A stretch of DNA of 31,361 nt from Clostridium sp. CAG:169 (GCA_000435195.1 FR880255.1:18389-49749); one strand, 5' to 3'; positions 8,045 through 15,472 are shown, counted from the stretch's first letter. The notes: a model not told the origin generated them from the sequence alone. Program-made: numbers and translations.

Positions 8045-8479
8045 CTACAAGATGAGCACAAAGGTCCCCGCCGTAATCAGCAGACCGCCCAACAGCGTCT
8101 GCCAGGTAATCTTTTCCTTCAAAATGACAAACGCCAATATCATGCTAATGACCACGCTGGATTTATCAATCGGCACCACCTTGCTGGCATCTCCCAGCTG
8201 GAGCGCACGGTAGTAAAACAGCCAGGACAGTCCGGTCGCGATTCCTGAAAGAATCAAAAAAATCCAGGAGCGCGCGCCGATATTCGGCAGCTGCTTGTTG
8301 ACTCCTGTCATAAAAACGATTCCCCATGCCATCACCAGCACCACCACCGTCCGAATCGCGGTGGCAAGATTGGAATCGATGCCGCTGATGCCAAGCTTTG
8401 CCAGAATGGAGGTCAGCGCGGCAAAAACCGCCGACAGCAGCGCGTAGCCTACCCACAAAGAATTGGATGTTGTGTTCAT
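8045..8479 (-). CDS. Single-domain EamA/DMT-family transporter
   Basis: A 144-aa integral membrane protein made of one EamA unit with about five hydrophobic helices (near 8-25, 40-57, 70-90, 95-115 and 122-142). It carries the typical ...ALQLGDASKVVPIDKSSVV... and ...LKEKITWQTLLGGLLITAG... signatures of drug/metabolite exporters. Most such transporters carry two EamA repeats, so this half-size form presumably works as a dimer. The substrate is unknown. The ATG at 8479 is preferred over an in-frame ATG nine codons upstream because AAGGAGAGA lies 6 nt before it. It lies 82 nt downstream of the TraX-like gene on the same strand, with a hairpin between. Confidence 0.82.
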   Translation of the reverse strand: MNTTSNSLWVGYALLSAVFAALTSILAKLGISGIDSNLATAIRTVVVLVMAWGIVFMTGVNKQLPNIGARSWIFLILSGIATGLSWLFYYRALQLGDASKVVPIDKSSVVISMILAFVILKEKITWQTLLGGLLITAGTFVLIL

Positions 8480-8510
8480 TTTTCTCTCTCCTTTTGACAA
8501 ATCCATTTAC

Positions 8511-8541
8511 ACCGCCTTTTCTGCTTAGAAGGAAGGGCGGT
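8511..8541. terminator. Imperfect hairpin between the TraX-like and EamA genes
   Basis: ACCGCC (8511-8516) pairs with GGCGGT (8536-8541) around a partly paired TTTTCT/AGAAGGAA middle. The T-rich run (TATTTTTTAT) follows on the plus strand, so as drawn it terminates plus-strand RNA, where no gene ends nearby. On the minus strand it would be a hairpin in the EamA leader. Confidence 0.35.
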
Positions 8542-8561
8542 ATTTTTTATATCCACCTTGT

Positions 8562-9356
8562 TTATACAAGGTTAGACAGCACGAACAAAATCCAGATATG
8601 CGCCGGATAAAACCAATAAAAGAACCTGCCTCCACCCTTTCCTCGCTTCCCGTTGTAGTACAGCATCACCGGAAGGGAGCCAATCATCATCCACTGGTAC
8701 ATACGGAAAAAGAGGAAGCCAAAATCATGGAGGCTGACTGCCATCATCATCGAAACACCCAGCTGCATCGCACAGTACAGGCAGTAGCCCACCGACATCC
8801 TTTTGGGACTTTTGCGCAAAAAGTAGAGCAGCAGTCCCAGCACCACCACATCCAGCTTGCCCTCGCAAAAGGCAAGGTTCGGGAAAAATCCGTTGAGCAG
8901 CCCCGGCAGATAGCGGTCCAGCGGCTGCACTGCATTTGACAGCAGGATGACTGTCACCTGCACCAGAAAAAATCCTGCCAGTGCCGTTTTGGGTCTGGTC
9001 AGTCGGTCACGGCGCGGATGCTCCTCATCAAAGCTCTCGCACAGCCAAACAATCGCTGCAATCACCACCATGGTGGAGAGGATATTGTTGTTTAAGCGGA
9101 CCGGCGCCTTTGGAAAAATATGTACCAGCACAAAGTTTCCCAATCCCATCGCAGCGGACCCAAGCCACAGCCGGCGGATATATCGCGGACGGCTGCTGGT
9201 TTTTTCCAGCCCTTGCGCCAGACAGAACAAAAACAACGGCGCCGACATCCTGCCCAGCCACCGAAACCACAGCGGAACGCTCTGTGGAAAAAATTCTCCC
9301 AGATGGTCCACCAGCATCAGCACCAGTGCCAGCCACTTGATTGCGGTCGTACTCAT
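8562..9356 (-). CDS. TraX-like integral membrane protein
   Basis: A 264-aa protein with about seven to eight hydrophobic helices, opening with the TraX family pattern IKWLALVLMLVDHLGEF and ...WLGRMSAPLFLFCLAQGLEKT. TraX was named for acetylation of F-plasmid pilin and related proteins belong to acyltransferase-like membrane families. Chromosomal copies are common in Clostridia without conjugation genes and their substrate is unknown. No tra or pilin gene is seen here, so a role in conjugation is not supported; acylation of a surface polymer or protein is only a guess. ATG at 9356 follows AGAGGTGAATGG. It starts just after the terminator that closes the upstream operon. Confidence 0.82.
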   Translation of the reverse strand: MSTTAIKWLALVLMLVDHLGEFFPQSVPLWFRWLGRMSAPLFLFCLAQGLEKTSSRPRYIRRLWLGSAAMGLGNFVLVHIFPKAPVRLNNNILSTMVVIAAIVWLCESFDEEHPRRDRLTRPKTALAGFFLVQVTVILLSNAVQPLDRYLPGLLNGFFPNLAFCEGKLDVVVLGLLLYFLRKSPKRMSVGYCLYCAMQLGVSMMMAVSLHDFGFLFFRMYQWMMIGSLPVMLYYNGKRGKGGGRFFYWFYPAHIWILFVLSNLV

Positions 9357-9378
9357 CCATTCACCTCTTTTTCACATC

Positions 9379-9417
9379 AAACAAAAAGCTGCTTTTTGAC
9401 AAAGCAGCTTTTTGTTT
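9379..9417 (-). terminator. Strong terminator of the rsmD-coaD operon
   Basis: A perfect 17-bp inverted repeat (AAACAAAAAGCTGCTTT / AAAGCAGCTTTTTGTTT) around a 5-nt loop, starting 4 nt after the stop codon of the coiled-coil gene. Its minus-strand 3' arm ends in GCTTTTTGTTT. Symmetry makes it partly active in both directions. Confidence 0.85.
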
Positions 9418-9421
9418 CAGA

Positions 9422-9904
9422 TCAGTTTTCCTTTGGCATCTGCTGTTTGGATTTGCTGGTCGCATTGCGCAGCGCCTGACGGGTGTCGCGCACATTTTTC
9501 AGCGAGCTGCTCAAATTTTCCTCTGTTTCCTTGAGGATGGAATCGGAGAATTCGTGGGAAGCGCGGCGGATTTCCTTAGCAGCCATCTGCGCCTGTGCGA
9601 TAATGTCCGCTGCCTTTTCCTGCGCCTGCTTCACAATCTCCTCCTGCGCAATCAGCATCCTTGCGCGTTCCTCTGCCTTGCGCAGTGCGCTTTCTGCCTG
9701 CCGTTCCGCACTTTTGATGATGTCGTTGCGGTCTGCCACAATCATCTTTGCCTGCTTGATTTCCCCCGGCAGATTCAAGCGGATGTCCTCAATGCACTCC
9801 TTCACCTTCTGGGCATCCACTACACAGCGACCGCCGGAAAATGGGAGGCTCCACGCTTCCTCCAGCATATCATCGATCATATTCAGGATTTCATCAATGT
9901 TCAT
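9422..9904 (-). CDS. Coiled-coil protein resembling ATP synthase b/H-type stalk subunits
   Basis: A 160-aa soluble protein with no membrane segment. After an N-terminal ~40 residues (NIDEILNMIDDMLEEAW...), residues ~45-140 form a long charged, Ala-rich helix with coiled-coil periodicity (DIIKSAERQAESALRKAEER). Automatic annotation often calls such proteins ATPase or V-type subunit H on the basis of this composition. No ATP-binding motif is present, so that name should not be taken as function. Similar genes beside coaD are, from memory, common in Clostridia. The ATG at 9904 is chosen over 9931 because AAGGAGG precedes it. It lies 16 nt after coaD and is the last gene of the rsmD-coaD operon. 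A role in division or membrane-associated scaffolding is possible but unproven. Confidence 0.78.
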   Translation of the reverse strand: MNIDEILNMIDDMLEEAWSLPFSGGRCVVDAQKVKECIEDIRLNLPGEIKQAKMIVADRNDIIKSAERQAESALRKAEERARMLIAQEEIVKQAQEKAADIIAQAQMAAKEIRRASHEFSDSILKETEENLSSSLKNVRDTRQALRNATSKSKQQMPKEN

Positions 9905-9920
9905 CTTTGGTTCCTCCTTG

Positions 9921-10424
9921 TTATTGTGCATCCTCCTGGGTCAGCCGCTGCACAATGCGGTCATGCACCTGCTCAGGGACAAACATACGGATATTTCCTC
10001 CCAGCGAAGCAATCTGCTTGATAACACTGGAGCTGAGATACTGGTTTTCTGCACTGGTGGTAAAAAATACCGTTTCCACCCCGCTGTAAAGCTCCTTGTT
10101 GATCAGAGCCTGCTGGAATTCATATTCAAAGTCGGATACTGCACGCAGTCCTTTGACGATGGCGCAGGCACCTACCTTTTTCACATAATCGACCAGCAGA
10201 CCGCTGAAGCAGTCCACCTCAATCGAGTCGATGCCCTCCACCGACGCTTTGATCAGCTCCACCCGCTCCTCTAACGAGAAGCATGGGTTTTTGGCTGCAT
10301 TGATGACCACCAGCACAATCACCTTGTCAAACAACGTCTGCGCACGGCGGATGATGTCCATGTGCCCTTTGGTGATTGGGTCAAAGCTACCGGGCACCAC
10401 CGCGATCCTTTCCTGTCGTTCCAT
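9921..10424 (-). CDS. coaD: Pantetheine-phosphate adenylyltransferase
   Basis: Catalyses the fourth step of coenzyme A synthesis, ATP + 4'-phosphopantetheine to dephospho-CoA. Its 167 residues are the normal length. The nucleotidyltransferase motif GSFDPITKGHMDIIRRA contains the T/HxGH ATP-binding signature. GLRAVSDFEYEFQ and YLSSSVIKQIASLGG are the other family blocks. The ATG at 10424 is 2 nt after the rsmD stop, with AGGAGGAAG inside the rsmD end, so translation is coupled. The rsmD-coaD pairing is widespread in Firmicutes. Confidence 0.97.
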   Translation of the reverse strand: MERQERIAVVPGSFDPITKGHMDIIRRAQTLFDKVIVLVVINAAKNPCFSLEERVELIKASVEGIDSIEVDCFSGLLVDYVKKVGACAIVKGLRAVSDFEYEFQQALINKELYSGVETVFFTTSAENQYLSSSVIKQIASLGGNIRMFVPEQVHDRIVQRLTQEDAQ

Positions 10425-10426
10425 CC

Positions 10427-10981
10427 TTATTCTTCCTCCTGACCCTCTTTGCGGCGATAGGCTGTAATCTTTGCTTTACCGTAAAAATAGGTCTTGGCAA
10501 TCTCATAGTCGCCTGCCGACTCGGGCAGCTGCTCGTTGCGCTCGGTTTCACACAGGATGATTCCCTGCGGAGCCATCTGTCCGACAACCATCGGCAGCAC
10601 TGCGTCGATAATCTTCTGCTGGTACGGTGGGTCGAGGAAGACGATGTCGAACCGGGTGGTCGTACTCTTTAAGAAGGAAGCGGCATCCATCTGGGCAATC
10701 TTTGCCTGGTCGGACAGCTTGCAGTGCTTAAGGTTTGCGCGGACCGCTTCAACCGCTTTAGAAGCGGCATCCACAAAGACTGCGTGCTTGGCTCCGCGGC
10801 TGAGCGCCTCGATGCCCATTTGACCGGAGCCTGCAAACAGGTCCAAAAAGGTGCAGCCCTCCACATAATTCTGAATAATATTGAACACTGCCTGCTTTGT
10901 CATATCCGAAGAAGGTCTGGTGTCCATTCCCTGCGGAGCAACAAGTGTCCTTCCTCTTGCAAGACCGGTGGTAACTCTCAT
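10427..10981 (-). CDS. rsmD: 16S rRNA (guanine966-N2)-methyltransferase
   Basis: Methylates G966 of 16S rRNA with S-adenosylmethionine. The 184-residue length is typical. Motif I (SAM binding) reads DLFAGSGQMGIEALSRGA and the catalytic N-methyltransferase motif is FLDPPY. The N-terminal RGRTLVAPQG...RPSSDMTKQAVFNI is the family's RNA-binding start. ATG at 10981 has AGGAAA upstream, a modest site. First gene of the rsmD-coaD-coiled-coil operon. No convincing promoter was resolved in the 110-nt gap to uvrC. Confidence 0.96.
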   Translation of the reverse strand: MRVTTGLARGRTLVAPQGMDTRPSSDMTKQAVFNIIQNYVEGCTFLDLFAGSGQMGIEALSRGAKHAVFVDAASKAVEAVRANLKHCKLSDQAKIAQMDAASFLKSTTTRFDIVFLDPPYQQKIIDAVLPMVVGQMAPQGIILCETERNEQLPESAGDYEIAKTYFYGKAKITAYRRKEGQEEE

Positions 10982-11091
10982 ATTGATTTCCTTTCTATTC
11001 TATGAACAGAATCGTTCGTTTGGATTCCCTTTTATTATCTTCATTTTTCCCTCATTTGTCAATGCCATCCCGACATTTTACACCTTGTTCG

Positions 11092-12990
11092 TTATTGTCC
11101 GTCGTTCTCATGCAGATAACGATAGAGGTTAAGGGCAGTCAGGTGGGTCATACCCGGCGTTTCCTCCAGCTGCTCCACAGTGGCAGCCTCCATTGCCTTG
11201 AGGGTGCGAAAGCGCAGGAAGAGGTTCTTTGCCCGTTTTTCCCCGATTCCCTCCACCGAGCGCAGCACCGATTCCATCGCGCGGCTGGCGTGCTTGGAGC
11301 GGGAATAGCCGATGGAAAAGCGGTGGACCTCGTCCTGTATACTGGTCAGCAGGTCAAAGGCGGCGCGGAAGGAGGAAACAGAAAGCTCTCCATCCTCAGT
11401 AACAATGGTCCGGGTGCGGTGGCGGTCGTCCTTTGCCATACCGAAAATCGGGATGTCAAAGCCCATCTGGCGCACCAGCGGCTTGACCGCTGCCACATGA
11501 CCTCTGCCGCCGTCCAGGAGGATGAGGTCGGGCAATCTGCCAAAGCCGACACCCTCCTGCTTGTGCTGCTCATACCGCTCCAGACGGCGGGTGAGCACCT
11601 CCCGCATGGAAGCGTAGTCGTCCGGCTTGCCCACCACCGAACGGACCGAAAACTTACGGTAGGCGCCCTTGAGCGGTCTGCCGCCCTCAAAGACCACCAT
11701 GCCTGCCACGATGGTTTCGCTTCCGATGTTGGAAATATCATACGCTTCAATGTAGTTTGGCACCTGATGAAGCCCAAGCAGCCTTGCCAGCTCGTCCAGC
11801 GCCGAAATCTCCCGGCTGGTCCGTCGGGTCTGCTCGGCAATCTGTTGGCTGGCGTTTTCCTTTGCCATCTGAAGCAGCTTCATCTGGTCGCCCTTCTGCG
11901 GCAGCAGCAGCTGCACGCTGCGCTGTGCCTTTTGACAGAGATATTCCTCCAGCTCCTGCTGGCAGCTGGGCGGTCCGTCCAGAACGACCGCCTTGGGCAC
12001 CTGCTGCTTCATGTCATAGTAGCGCAGCACAAACTGGGTCCGCAGCTCCTGCATCATCGTTTCGACCGCCTGCTCCTTGCTGTCTGTGAGCGAAGCGTTC
12101 TGTGCAAACTCGCTTAATTCATCGAGCATGAAGTATTCCTTGTCCACCAGGCGGTAATCCCGAAACTGCAAAACCACCGCACAGCATTTGACCGACGACT
12201 GCACCAGAGCGATGACGTCCTCCTCCTCATAGCGAATGGACACCACCTTCTGATTTTCTGCAAGACCCTGAATGGCACGGATGCGGTCGCGGTAACGGGC
12301 AGCCTTTTCATACTGCATCGCTTCTGCCGCCTGCATCATCTTCTGGGTCAGAATCTTCTGGATGTTGGCGCTTGAGCCTTTTAAGAAGCTGACCGCTTCT
12401 TCCAATGCCTCCGCATACTCCTGTGGGCTGATTTTGCCGCTGCACGGCGCCATGCACTGCTTGATGTGATAATTTAAGCACGGGCGCTGCTTTCCAATCT
12501 CCTGCGGGAAATTCCGGTTGCAGGTCGGCAGCAAAAATACCTTGTTCACCTCGTCCACCGTCTGCTTGACCACATAACCGGAGATATAAGGTCCCAGATA
12601 GCGCGCACCGTCCTTCTGCGGCTGGTGGCAGGCAGTAATCTTTCCATACTCGCCGCCGCCCACCCGAATGTAGTGGTAGCCCTTATCATCTTTGAGCAGG
12701 ATATTATACTTGGGAGTGTGTTGTTTGATAAAGCTGCATTCCAGCACCAGCGCTTCAAATTCACTGGAGGTAACGATGTATTCAAAGTCCCATACATTTT
12801 CCACCATGCGATAAACCTTCGGCGTATGTTTTTCCACGCTGCGAAAATAGCTGCTGACCCGATTTTTCAGCGCCTTTGCCTTGCCGATATAAATGATCTG
12901 CCCTTTTTTGTCCTTCATGATGTAGATTCCCGGCTGCAAGGGCAATTTTTTTACCTTTTCTCTCAGATATTCCAGTCTTGGATTGTCCAA
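11092..12990 (-). CDS. uvrC: UvrC, excinuclease ABC subunit C
   Basis: The nuclease that makes both incisions in nucleotide excision repair. Its 632 residues are normal. Domains in order: GIY-YIG nuclease at 15-95 (QPGIYIMKDKKGQIIYIGKAK, ...NRVSSYFRS) for the 3' cut; a cysteine-bearing linker with CLNYHIKQCMAPC; UVR domain near 205-235 (QKMMQAAEAMQYEKAARYRD) that binds UvrB; an RNase H-like endonuclease with DISNIGSE and DLILLDGGRGH for the 5' cut; and C-terminal helix-hairpin-helix units (VEGIGEKRAKNL, ETPGMT). The start is TTG at 12990 with AGGAGG 8 nt upstream. The gene lies 36 nt downstream of the ptsH terminator, so it needs read-through or a promoter I could not resolve. It is 6 kb from uvrB, not in one operon. 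Confidence 0.98.
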   Translation of the reverse strand: MDNPRLEYLREKVKKLPLQPGIYIMKDKKGQIIYIGKAKALKNRVSSYFRSVEKHTPKVYRMVENVWDFEYIVTSSEFEALVLECSFIKQHTPKYNILLKDDKGYHYIRVGGGEYGKITACHQPQKDGARYLGPYISGYVVKQTVDEVNKVFLLPTCNRNFPQEIGKQRPCLNYHIKQCMAPCSGKISPQEYAEALEEAVSFLKGSSANIQKILTQKMMQAAEAMQYEKAARYRDRIRAIQGLAENQKVVSIRYEEEDVIALVQSSVKCCAVVLQFRDYRLVDKEYFMLDELSEFAQNASLTDSKEQAVETMMQELRTQFVLRYYDMKQQVPKAVVLDGPPSCQQELEEYLCQKAQRSVQLLLPQKGDQMKLLQMAKENASQQIAEQTRRTSREISALDELARLLGLHQVPNYIEAYDISNIGSETIVAGMVVFEGGRPLKGAYRKFSVRSVVGKPDDYASMREVLTRRLERYEQHKQEGVGFGRLPDLILLDGGRGHVAAVKPLVRQMGFDIPIFGMAKDDRHRTRTIVTEDGELSVSSFRAAFDLLTSIQDEVHRFSIGYSRSKHASRAMESVLRSVEGIGEKRAKNLFLRFRTLKAMEAATVEQLEETPGMTHLTALNLYRYLHENDGQ

Positions 12991-13025
12991 TCGTTTGTCC
13001 TCCTGCCATGCGATGGTATGAAAAA

Positions 13026-13062
13026 AGGTGTACCGACCCTTTTAAAAGCGGCCGATACACCT
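13026..13062 (-). terminator. Terminator after ptsH
   Basis: Read on the minus strand, AGGTGTATCGG... pairs with ...GTCGGTACACCT (about 10 pairs with one mismatch) around an AAAAG/CTTTT-rich centre, followed by TTTTTT. A 12-bp palindrome ACCTGTACAGGT (13059-13070) overlaps its base. uvrC starts only 36 nt further on. Confidence 0.75.
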
Positions 13063-13117
13063 GTACAGGTTTATATGCGACTGATCCGTAGCCGAAGTTT
13101 TCGGCGGCTGACTGTGA

Positions 13118-13381
13118 TTATTCAGCGAAACCGGACTCTACCAGTTCTACCAGACTCTCAACAGCTTCCTTCTCATCTGCGCCATCAGCGATGATGCGGA
13201 TGGTTGTACCACCGACGATACCCAAGGAAAGCACGCCCAGAAGGCTCTTGGCGTTGACTCTGCGATCTTCCTTCTCTACCCAAACAGAAGCTTTGAACTC
13301 ATTTGCTTTCTGGATAAAGAATGTTGCCGGACGAGCATGAAGACCAACCTGGTTTTGTACCACTACTTCTTTTACAAACAT
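13118..13381 (-). CDS. ptsH: HPr phosphocarrier protein
   Basis: The 87-residue phosphocarrier of the sugar phosphotransferase system, moving phosphate from Enzyme I to sugar-specific EIIA. In Firmicutes it is also a regulator. His15 in GLHARPAT is the catalytic phosphorylation site and Ser46 in AKSLLGVLSLGI is the site used by HPr kinase, so both functions should be intact. Because His15 is present this is HPr and not the Crh paralogue. ATG at 13381 follows GGGGAG. It has its own promoter and terminator and is not in an operon with ptsI. HPr genes near uvrC occur elsewhere in Clostridia. Confidence 0.96.
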   Translation of the reverse strand: MFVKEVVVQNQVGLHARPATFFIQKANEFKASVWVEKEDRRVNAKSLLGVLSLGIVGGTTIRIIADGADEKEAVESLVELVESGFAE

Positions 13382-13442
13382 TTCAGTTACTCCCCTATTC
13401 TAAGATGTTTAAAATATGCTCAATTTCAGATGCACAAAAACA

Positions 13443-13463
13443 GGAGGGAAACGCTTTCTCTCC
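13443..13463. promoter_or_regulatory. cre-like palindrome in the ptsH leader
   Basis: A 21-bp near-perfect palindrome, minus strand GGAGAGAAA-GCG-TTTCCCTCC with one mismatched pair. The core AGAAAGCGTTTCCC matches 11 of 14 positions of the CcpA cre consensus TGWAANCGNTNWCA. It lies roughly +28 to +48 from the expected ptsH start site, a position where a LacI-family repressor would act as a roadblock. CcpA binding is inferred. Confidence 0.45.
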
Positions 13464-13498
13464 GATTTTTTGTGCCGACTGATTCTTGACACAAATTT

Positions 13499-13526
13499 AT
13501 TATATCACAAAGCTTTTTTTCGTCAA
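13499..13526 (-). promoter_or_regulatory. SigA-type promoter of ptsH
   Basis: Minus-strand -35 TTGACG (13521-13526), 16-nt spacer containing an A7 tract, and consensus -10 TATAAT (13499-13504). It leaves a leader of about 110 nt before the ptsH start. Confidence 0.75.
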
Positions 13527-13743
13527 CGCATATTTTGATATTCTTTTCCATCCCTCTGTGATTTTCTGCTACTTTTCTATATGCGCGGTGGAAAAAGAGT
13601 GGGTCTTTGGCGCAATTCACTACAAAGTTTTCAACATAGCTGTCATTCTCTACATTTTTTATCCACCGTCTTTTTACCATTGCACCAACGGTCCAAGACT
13701 TCTTCTCCTATGACAGTTTATGCTGCTGACAAACAAACGGCTG
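13527..13743. other. Gene-free stretch between trmD end and ptsH promoter
   Basis: Together with the ptsH leader this makes about 360 nt without a supported gene. I see no clear terminator for trmD. A minus-strand frame at 13426-13680 runs through the ptsH promoter and has no ribosome binding site, so it is not called. A single near-match to a DnaA box (TTATCCACC, 13659-13667) is isolated. Confidence 0.5.
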
Positions 13744-14496
13744 CTATTCATCCTCTTCTTCCAGCAGCTGTCTGGCAAAGGCAAGCTCCTTTTTATCCAG
13801 CTTTCCTTCTTCGATGGCACGCCACAGCAGGTCGGGACGTTTTTTTGCTGTTTCCAAAATCGACTGCTCCCGCTGCCATTTGAGGATGTTGGCATGGTGT
13901 CCGCTCGACAGCACCGCCGGCACCTCCATCCCATGCCACACCGGCGGGCGGGTGTACTGCGGATATTCCAACAGACCGCTGTAATGGCTCTCCTCGGTAA
14001 AACAGACCTCCTCGGACAGCACGCCGGGGCATAATCTTCCCACCGCATCGGCGACCACCAGCGCGCCCAGCTCTCCTCCGGTGAGGACATAATCCCCCAA
14101 CGAAATCTCCTCATCCACAATCTCATCCAGCACCCGCTGGTCCACTCCTTCATAATGCCCGCACAGGATGAAAATATTCTCATACTCCCGCAGCTCGATT
14201 GCGCGCTGCTGGCTGAAGGGTTGTCCTTTTGGGGACATATAGATGACATGCGGTTTGGCTGCAATCATTTCACACACCGCCTGGTAGCAGTTGTAGATTG
14301 GTTCGGTCTGCATCAGCATCCCCTTGCCGCCGCCGTACGGGGTATCATCCACCCTGCGGTGCTTGTCCTGGGTGTAGTCGCGGATGTTGTGACAGTGTAT
14401 CTCCAGTTTTCCTGCCCGTCTTGCCCGTCCGATGATGCTTTCACCCAGTACCGCCTCGCACATCTCAGGAAAAAGGGTAGCAATATCAATCCTCAT
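13744..14496 (-). CDS. trmD: tRNA (guanine37-N1)-methyltransferase
   Basis: Methylates G37 next to the anticodon of several tRNAs, preventing +1 frameshifts. It is a SPOUT-class trefoil-knot enzyme acting as a dimer. Its 250 residues are normal. Family blocks seen are DIATLFPEM, DDTPYGGGKGMLM, LCGHYEGVDQRV, the SAM-binding knot ISLGDYVLTGGELGA, and the C-terminal RPPVWHGMEVPAVLSSGHHANI. The start is ATG at 14496 (RIDIATLF); a TTG two codons upstream is possible. It overlaps the rimM end by 11 nt, so the two are translationally coupled. Last gene of the ffh-rpsP cluster; rplS, often next in Firmicutes, is absent. Confidence 0.97.
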   Translation of the reverse strand: MRIDIATLFPEMCEAVLGESIIGRARRAGKLEIHCHNIRDYTQDKHRRVDDTPYGGGKGMLMQTEPIYNCYQAVCEMIAAKPHVIYMSPKGQPFSQQRAIELREYENIFILCGHYEGVDQRVLDEIVDEEISLGDYVLTGGELGALVVADAVGRLCPGVLSEEVCFTEESHYSGLLEYPQYTRPPVWHGMEVPAVLSSGHHANILKWQREQSILETAKKRPDLLWRAIEEGKLDKKELAFARQLLEEEDE

Positions 14497-15004
14497 CGTC
14501 AAACAATCCCTCCAGCGGACGAATCTTCATCACGCCGCCGTCCAAGTCGACCTCCAGCACCACCTGCGGGATAGCTGGGATCAGACGCTCCTTACCATCG
14601 GCAAAGCGGATGTGGTAGACGTCATTAGCTCCGGTCGGGCTGACCTGTGTCAGCTCACCGTAAAGGTGTCCGTCGTCAATATCCACCACCTTGAGTCCCA
14701 TCAAATCCTGGATGAGATATTCGCCCTCCTTCATCGGGATGTCATCGCGGTGGATATAGATAATCTTGTCCCGCAGTTTTGCCGCATCGTCGATCGAATG
14801 GATGCCCTCCAGCTTCAGCAGCGGCATCTCCTTGGCAAAGCGCACTCCTTCCAGTGTCATCGGCTTTTGTCCCTTGGCATCGAGATAAATCGTTTCGATG
14901 TCCAAAAACATCTCCGGGTCATCACACCAGGGATACAGCTTCACTTCTCCCTTTACTCCGTGGGTGGTCACGATTTTTCCCGCTTCGATATACTCTTTTC
15001 GCAT
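14486..15004 (-). CDS. rimM: Ribosome maturation factor RimM
   Basis: Assists assembly of the 30S head domain and binds S19. The 172-aa protein starts with EAGKIVTTHGVKGEVKLYPW, the RimM N-terminal beta-barrel signature, and ends with a PRC-barrel (GEYLIQDLMGLKVVDIDDG..., IPAIPQVVLEVDLDGG). The start at 15004 is chosen over an in-frame one 11 codons upstream because AAGGAGAAGCGT lies directly before it and the family homology begins here. It overlaps trmD. It is separated from khpA by 221 nt that include a terminator-like hairpin, so rimM-trmD may be partly uncoupled from the upstream genes. Confidence 0.95.
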   Translation of the reverse strand: MRKEYIEAGKIVTTHGVKGEVKLYPWCDDPEMFLDIETIYLDAKGQKPMTLEGVRFAKEMPLLKLEGIHSIDDAAKLRDKIIYIHRDDIPMKEGEYLIQDLMGLKVVDIDDGHLYGELTQVSPTGANDVYHIRFADGKERLIPAIPQVVLEVDLDGGVMKIRPLEGLFDDED

Positions 15005-15150
15005 ACGCTTCTCCTTTCGTTTTCCATCAACCGACAATGCGGCATGCCATTTATAAAGCTTCTTTTTCCTCGGGAGCCGTCCACTGATTAGCAGCTTCTC
15101 CCAAGATAATCTTTTCCCCTACTTCTAAAATACGGTTTCTATCTACAAAA

Positions 15151-15188
15151 AAAGGACGCCCAGGGCTTAAACTGCCCTTGCGCCCTTT
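15151..15188 (-). terminator. Internal terminator or attenuator between khpA and rimM
   Basis: Minus strand AAAGGGCGCAAGGGC / GCCCTGGGCGTCCTTT with two mismatches around a 7-nt AGTTTAA loop, followed directly by TTTT. It sits 37 nt after the khpA stop and ~150 nt before rimM. A full stop would leave rimM-trmD without an obvious promoter, so partial read-through is likely. Confidence 0.75.
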
Positions 15189-15225
15189 CGGATGATCCTG
15201 TTCAGATACCGGAAGCAGAGACCGT

Positions 15226-15459
15226 TTAGTCGATCTCTACAACTACCTTCTGCTCAACCTTACCGGCAGCGGATCTTACGATTGTACGGATTGCTTTTGC
15301 AATCCTGCCCTGTTTTCCGATGACACGACCCATATCGTCTGGTGCGACATGGAGGTGGTAGACAACCGTTCCGTCTTCCTTCGGCAAATCGACGGTGACA
15401 CAAACAGCGTCCTTATCATCTACAAGACCTTTCACAATAGTAACAATCAGTTCCTGCAT
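15226..15459 (-). CDS. khpA: KH-domain RNA-binding protein KhpA
   Basis: A 77-aa type-II KH-domain protein (older name YlqC). The RNA-binding loop is the GxxG-like VIGKQGRIAKAIRTIV. In streptococci KhpA pairs with KhpB (EloR) and affects cell elongation and division; elsewhere it binds many RNAs. The whole protein is the KH fold, which is normal. ATG at 15459 follows GGAGGTAATCGCAC. It is 13 nt after rpsP, the usual place for this gene in Firmicutes. Confidence 0.95.
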   Translation of the reverse strand: MQELIVTIVKGLVDDKDAVCVTVDLPKEDGTVVYHLHVAPDDMGRVIGKQGRIAKAIRTIVRSAAGKVEQKVVVEID

Positions 15460-15472
15460 GTGCGATTACCTC

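Noticed and set aside
13659..13667. DnaA-box-like TTATCCACC, possible origin
   Set aside because: A single near-match without a cluster, AT-rich unwinding element or dnaA/dnaN genes.
13426..13680. 84-codon minus-strand ORF between trmD and ptsH
   Set aside because: It has no ribosome binding site and runs through the ptsH promoter and cre-like site. Its composition is not convincing.
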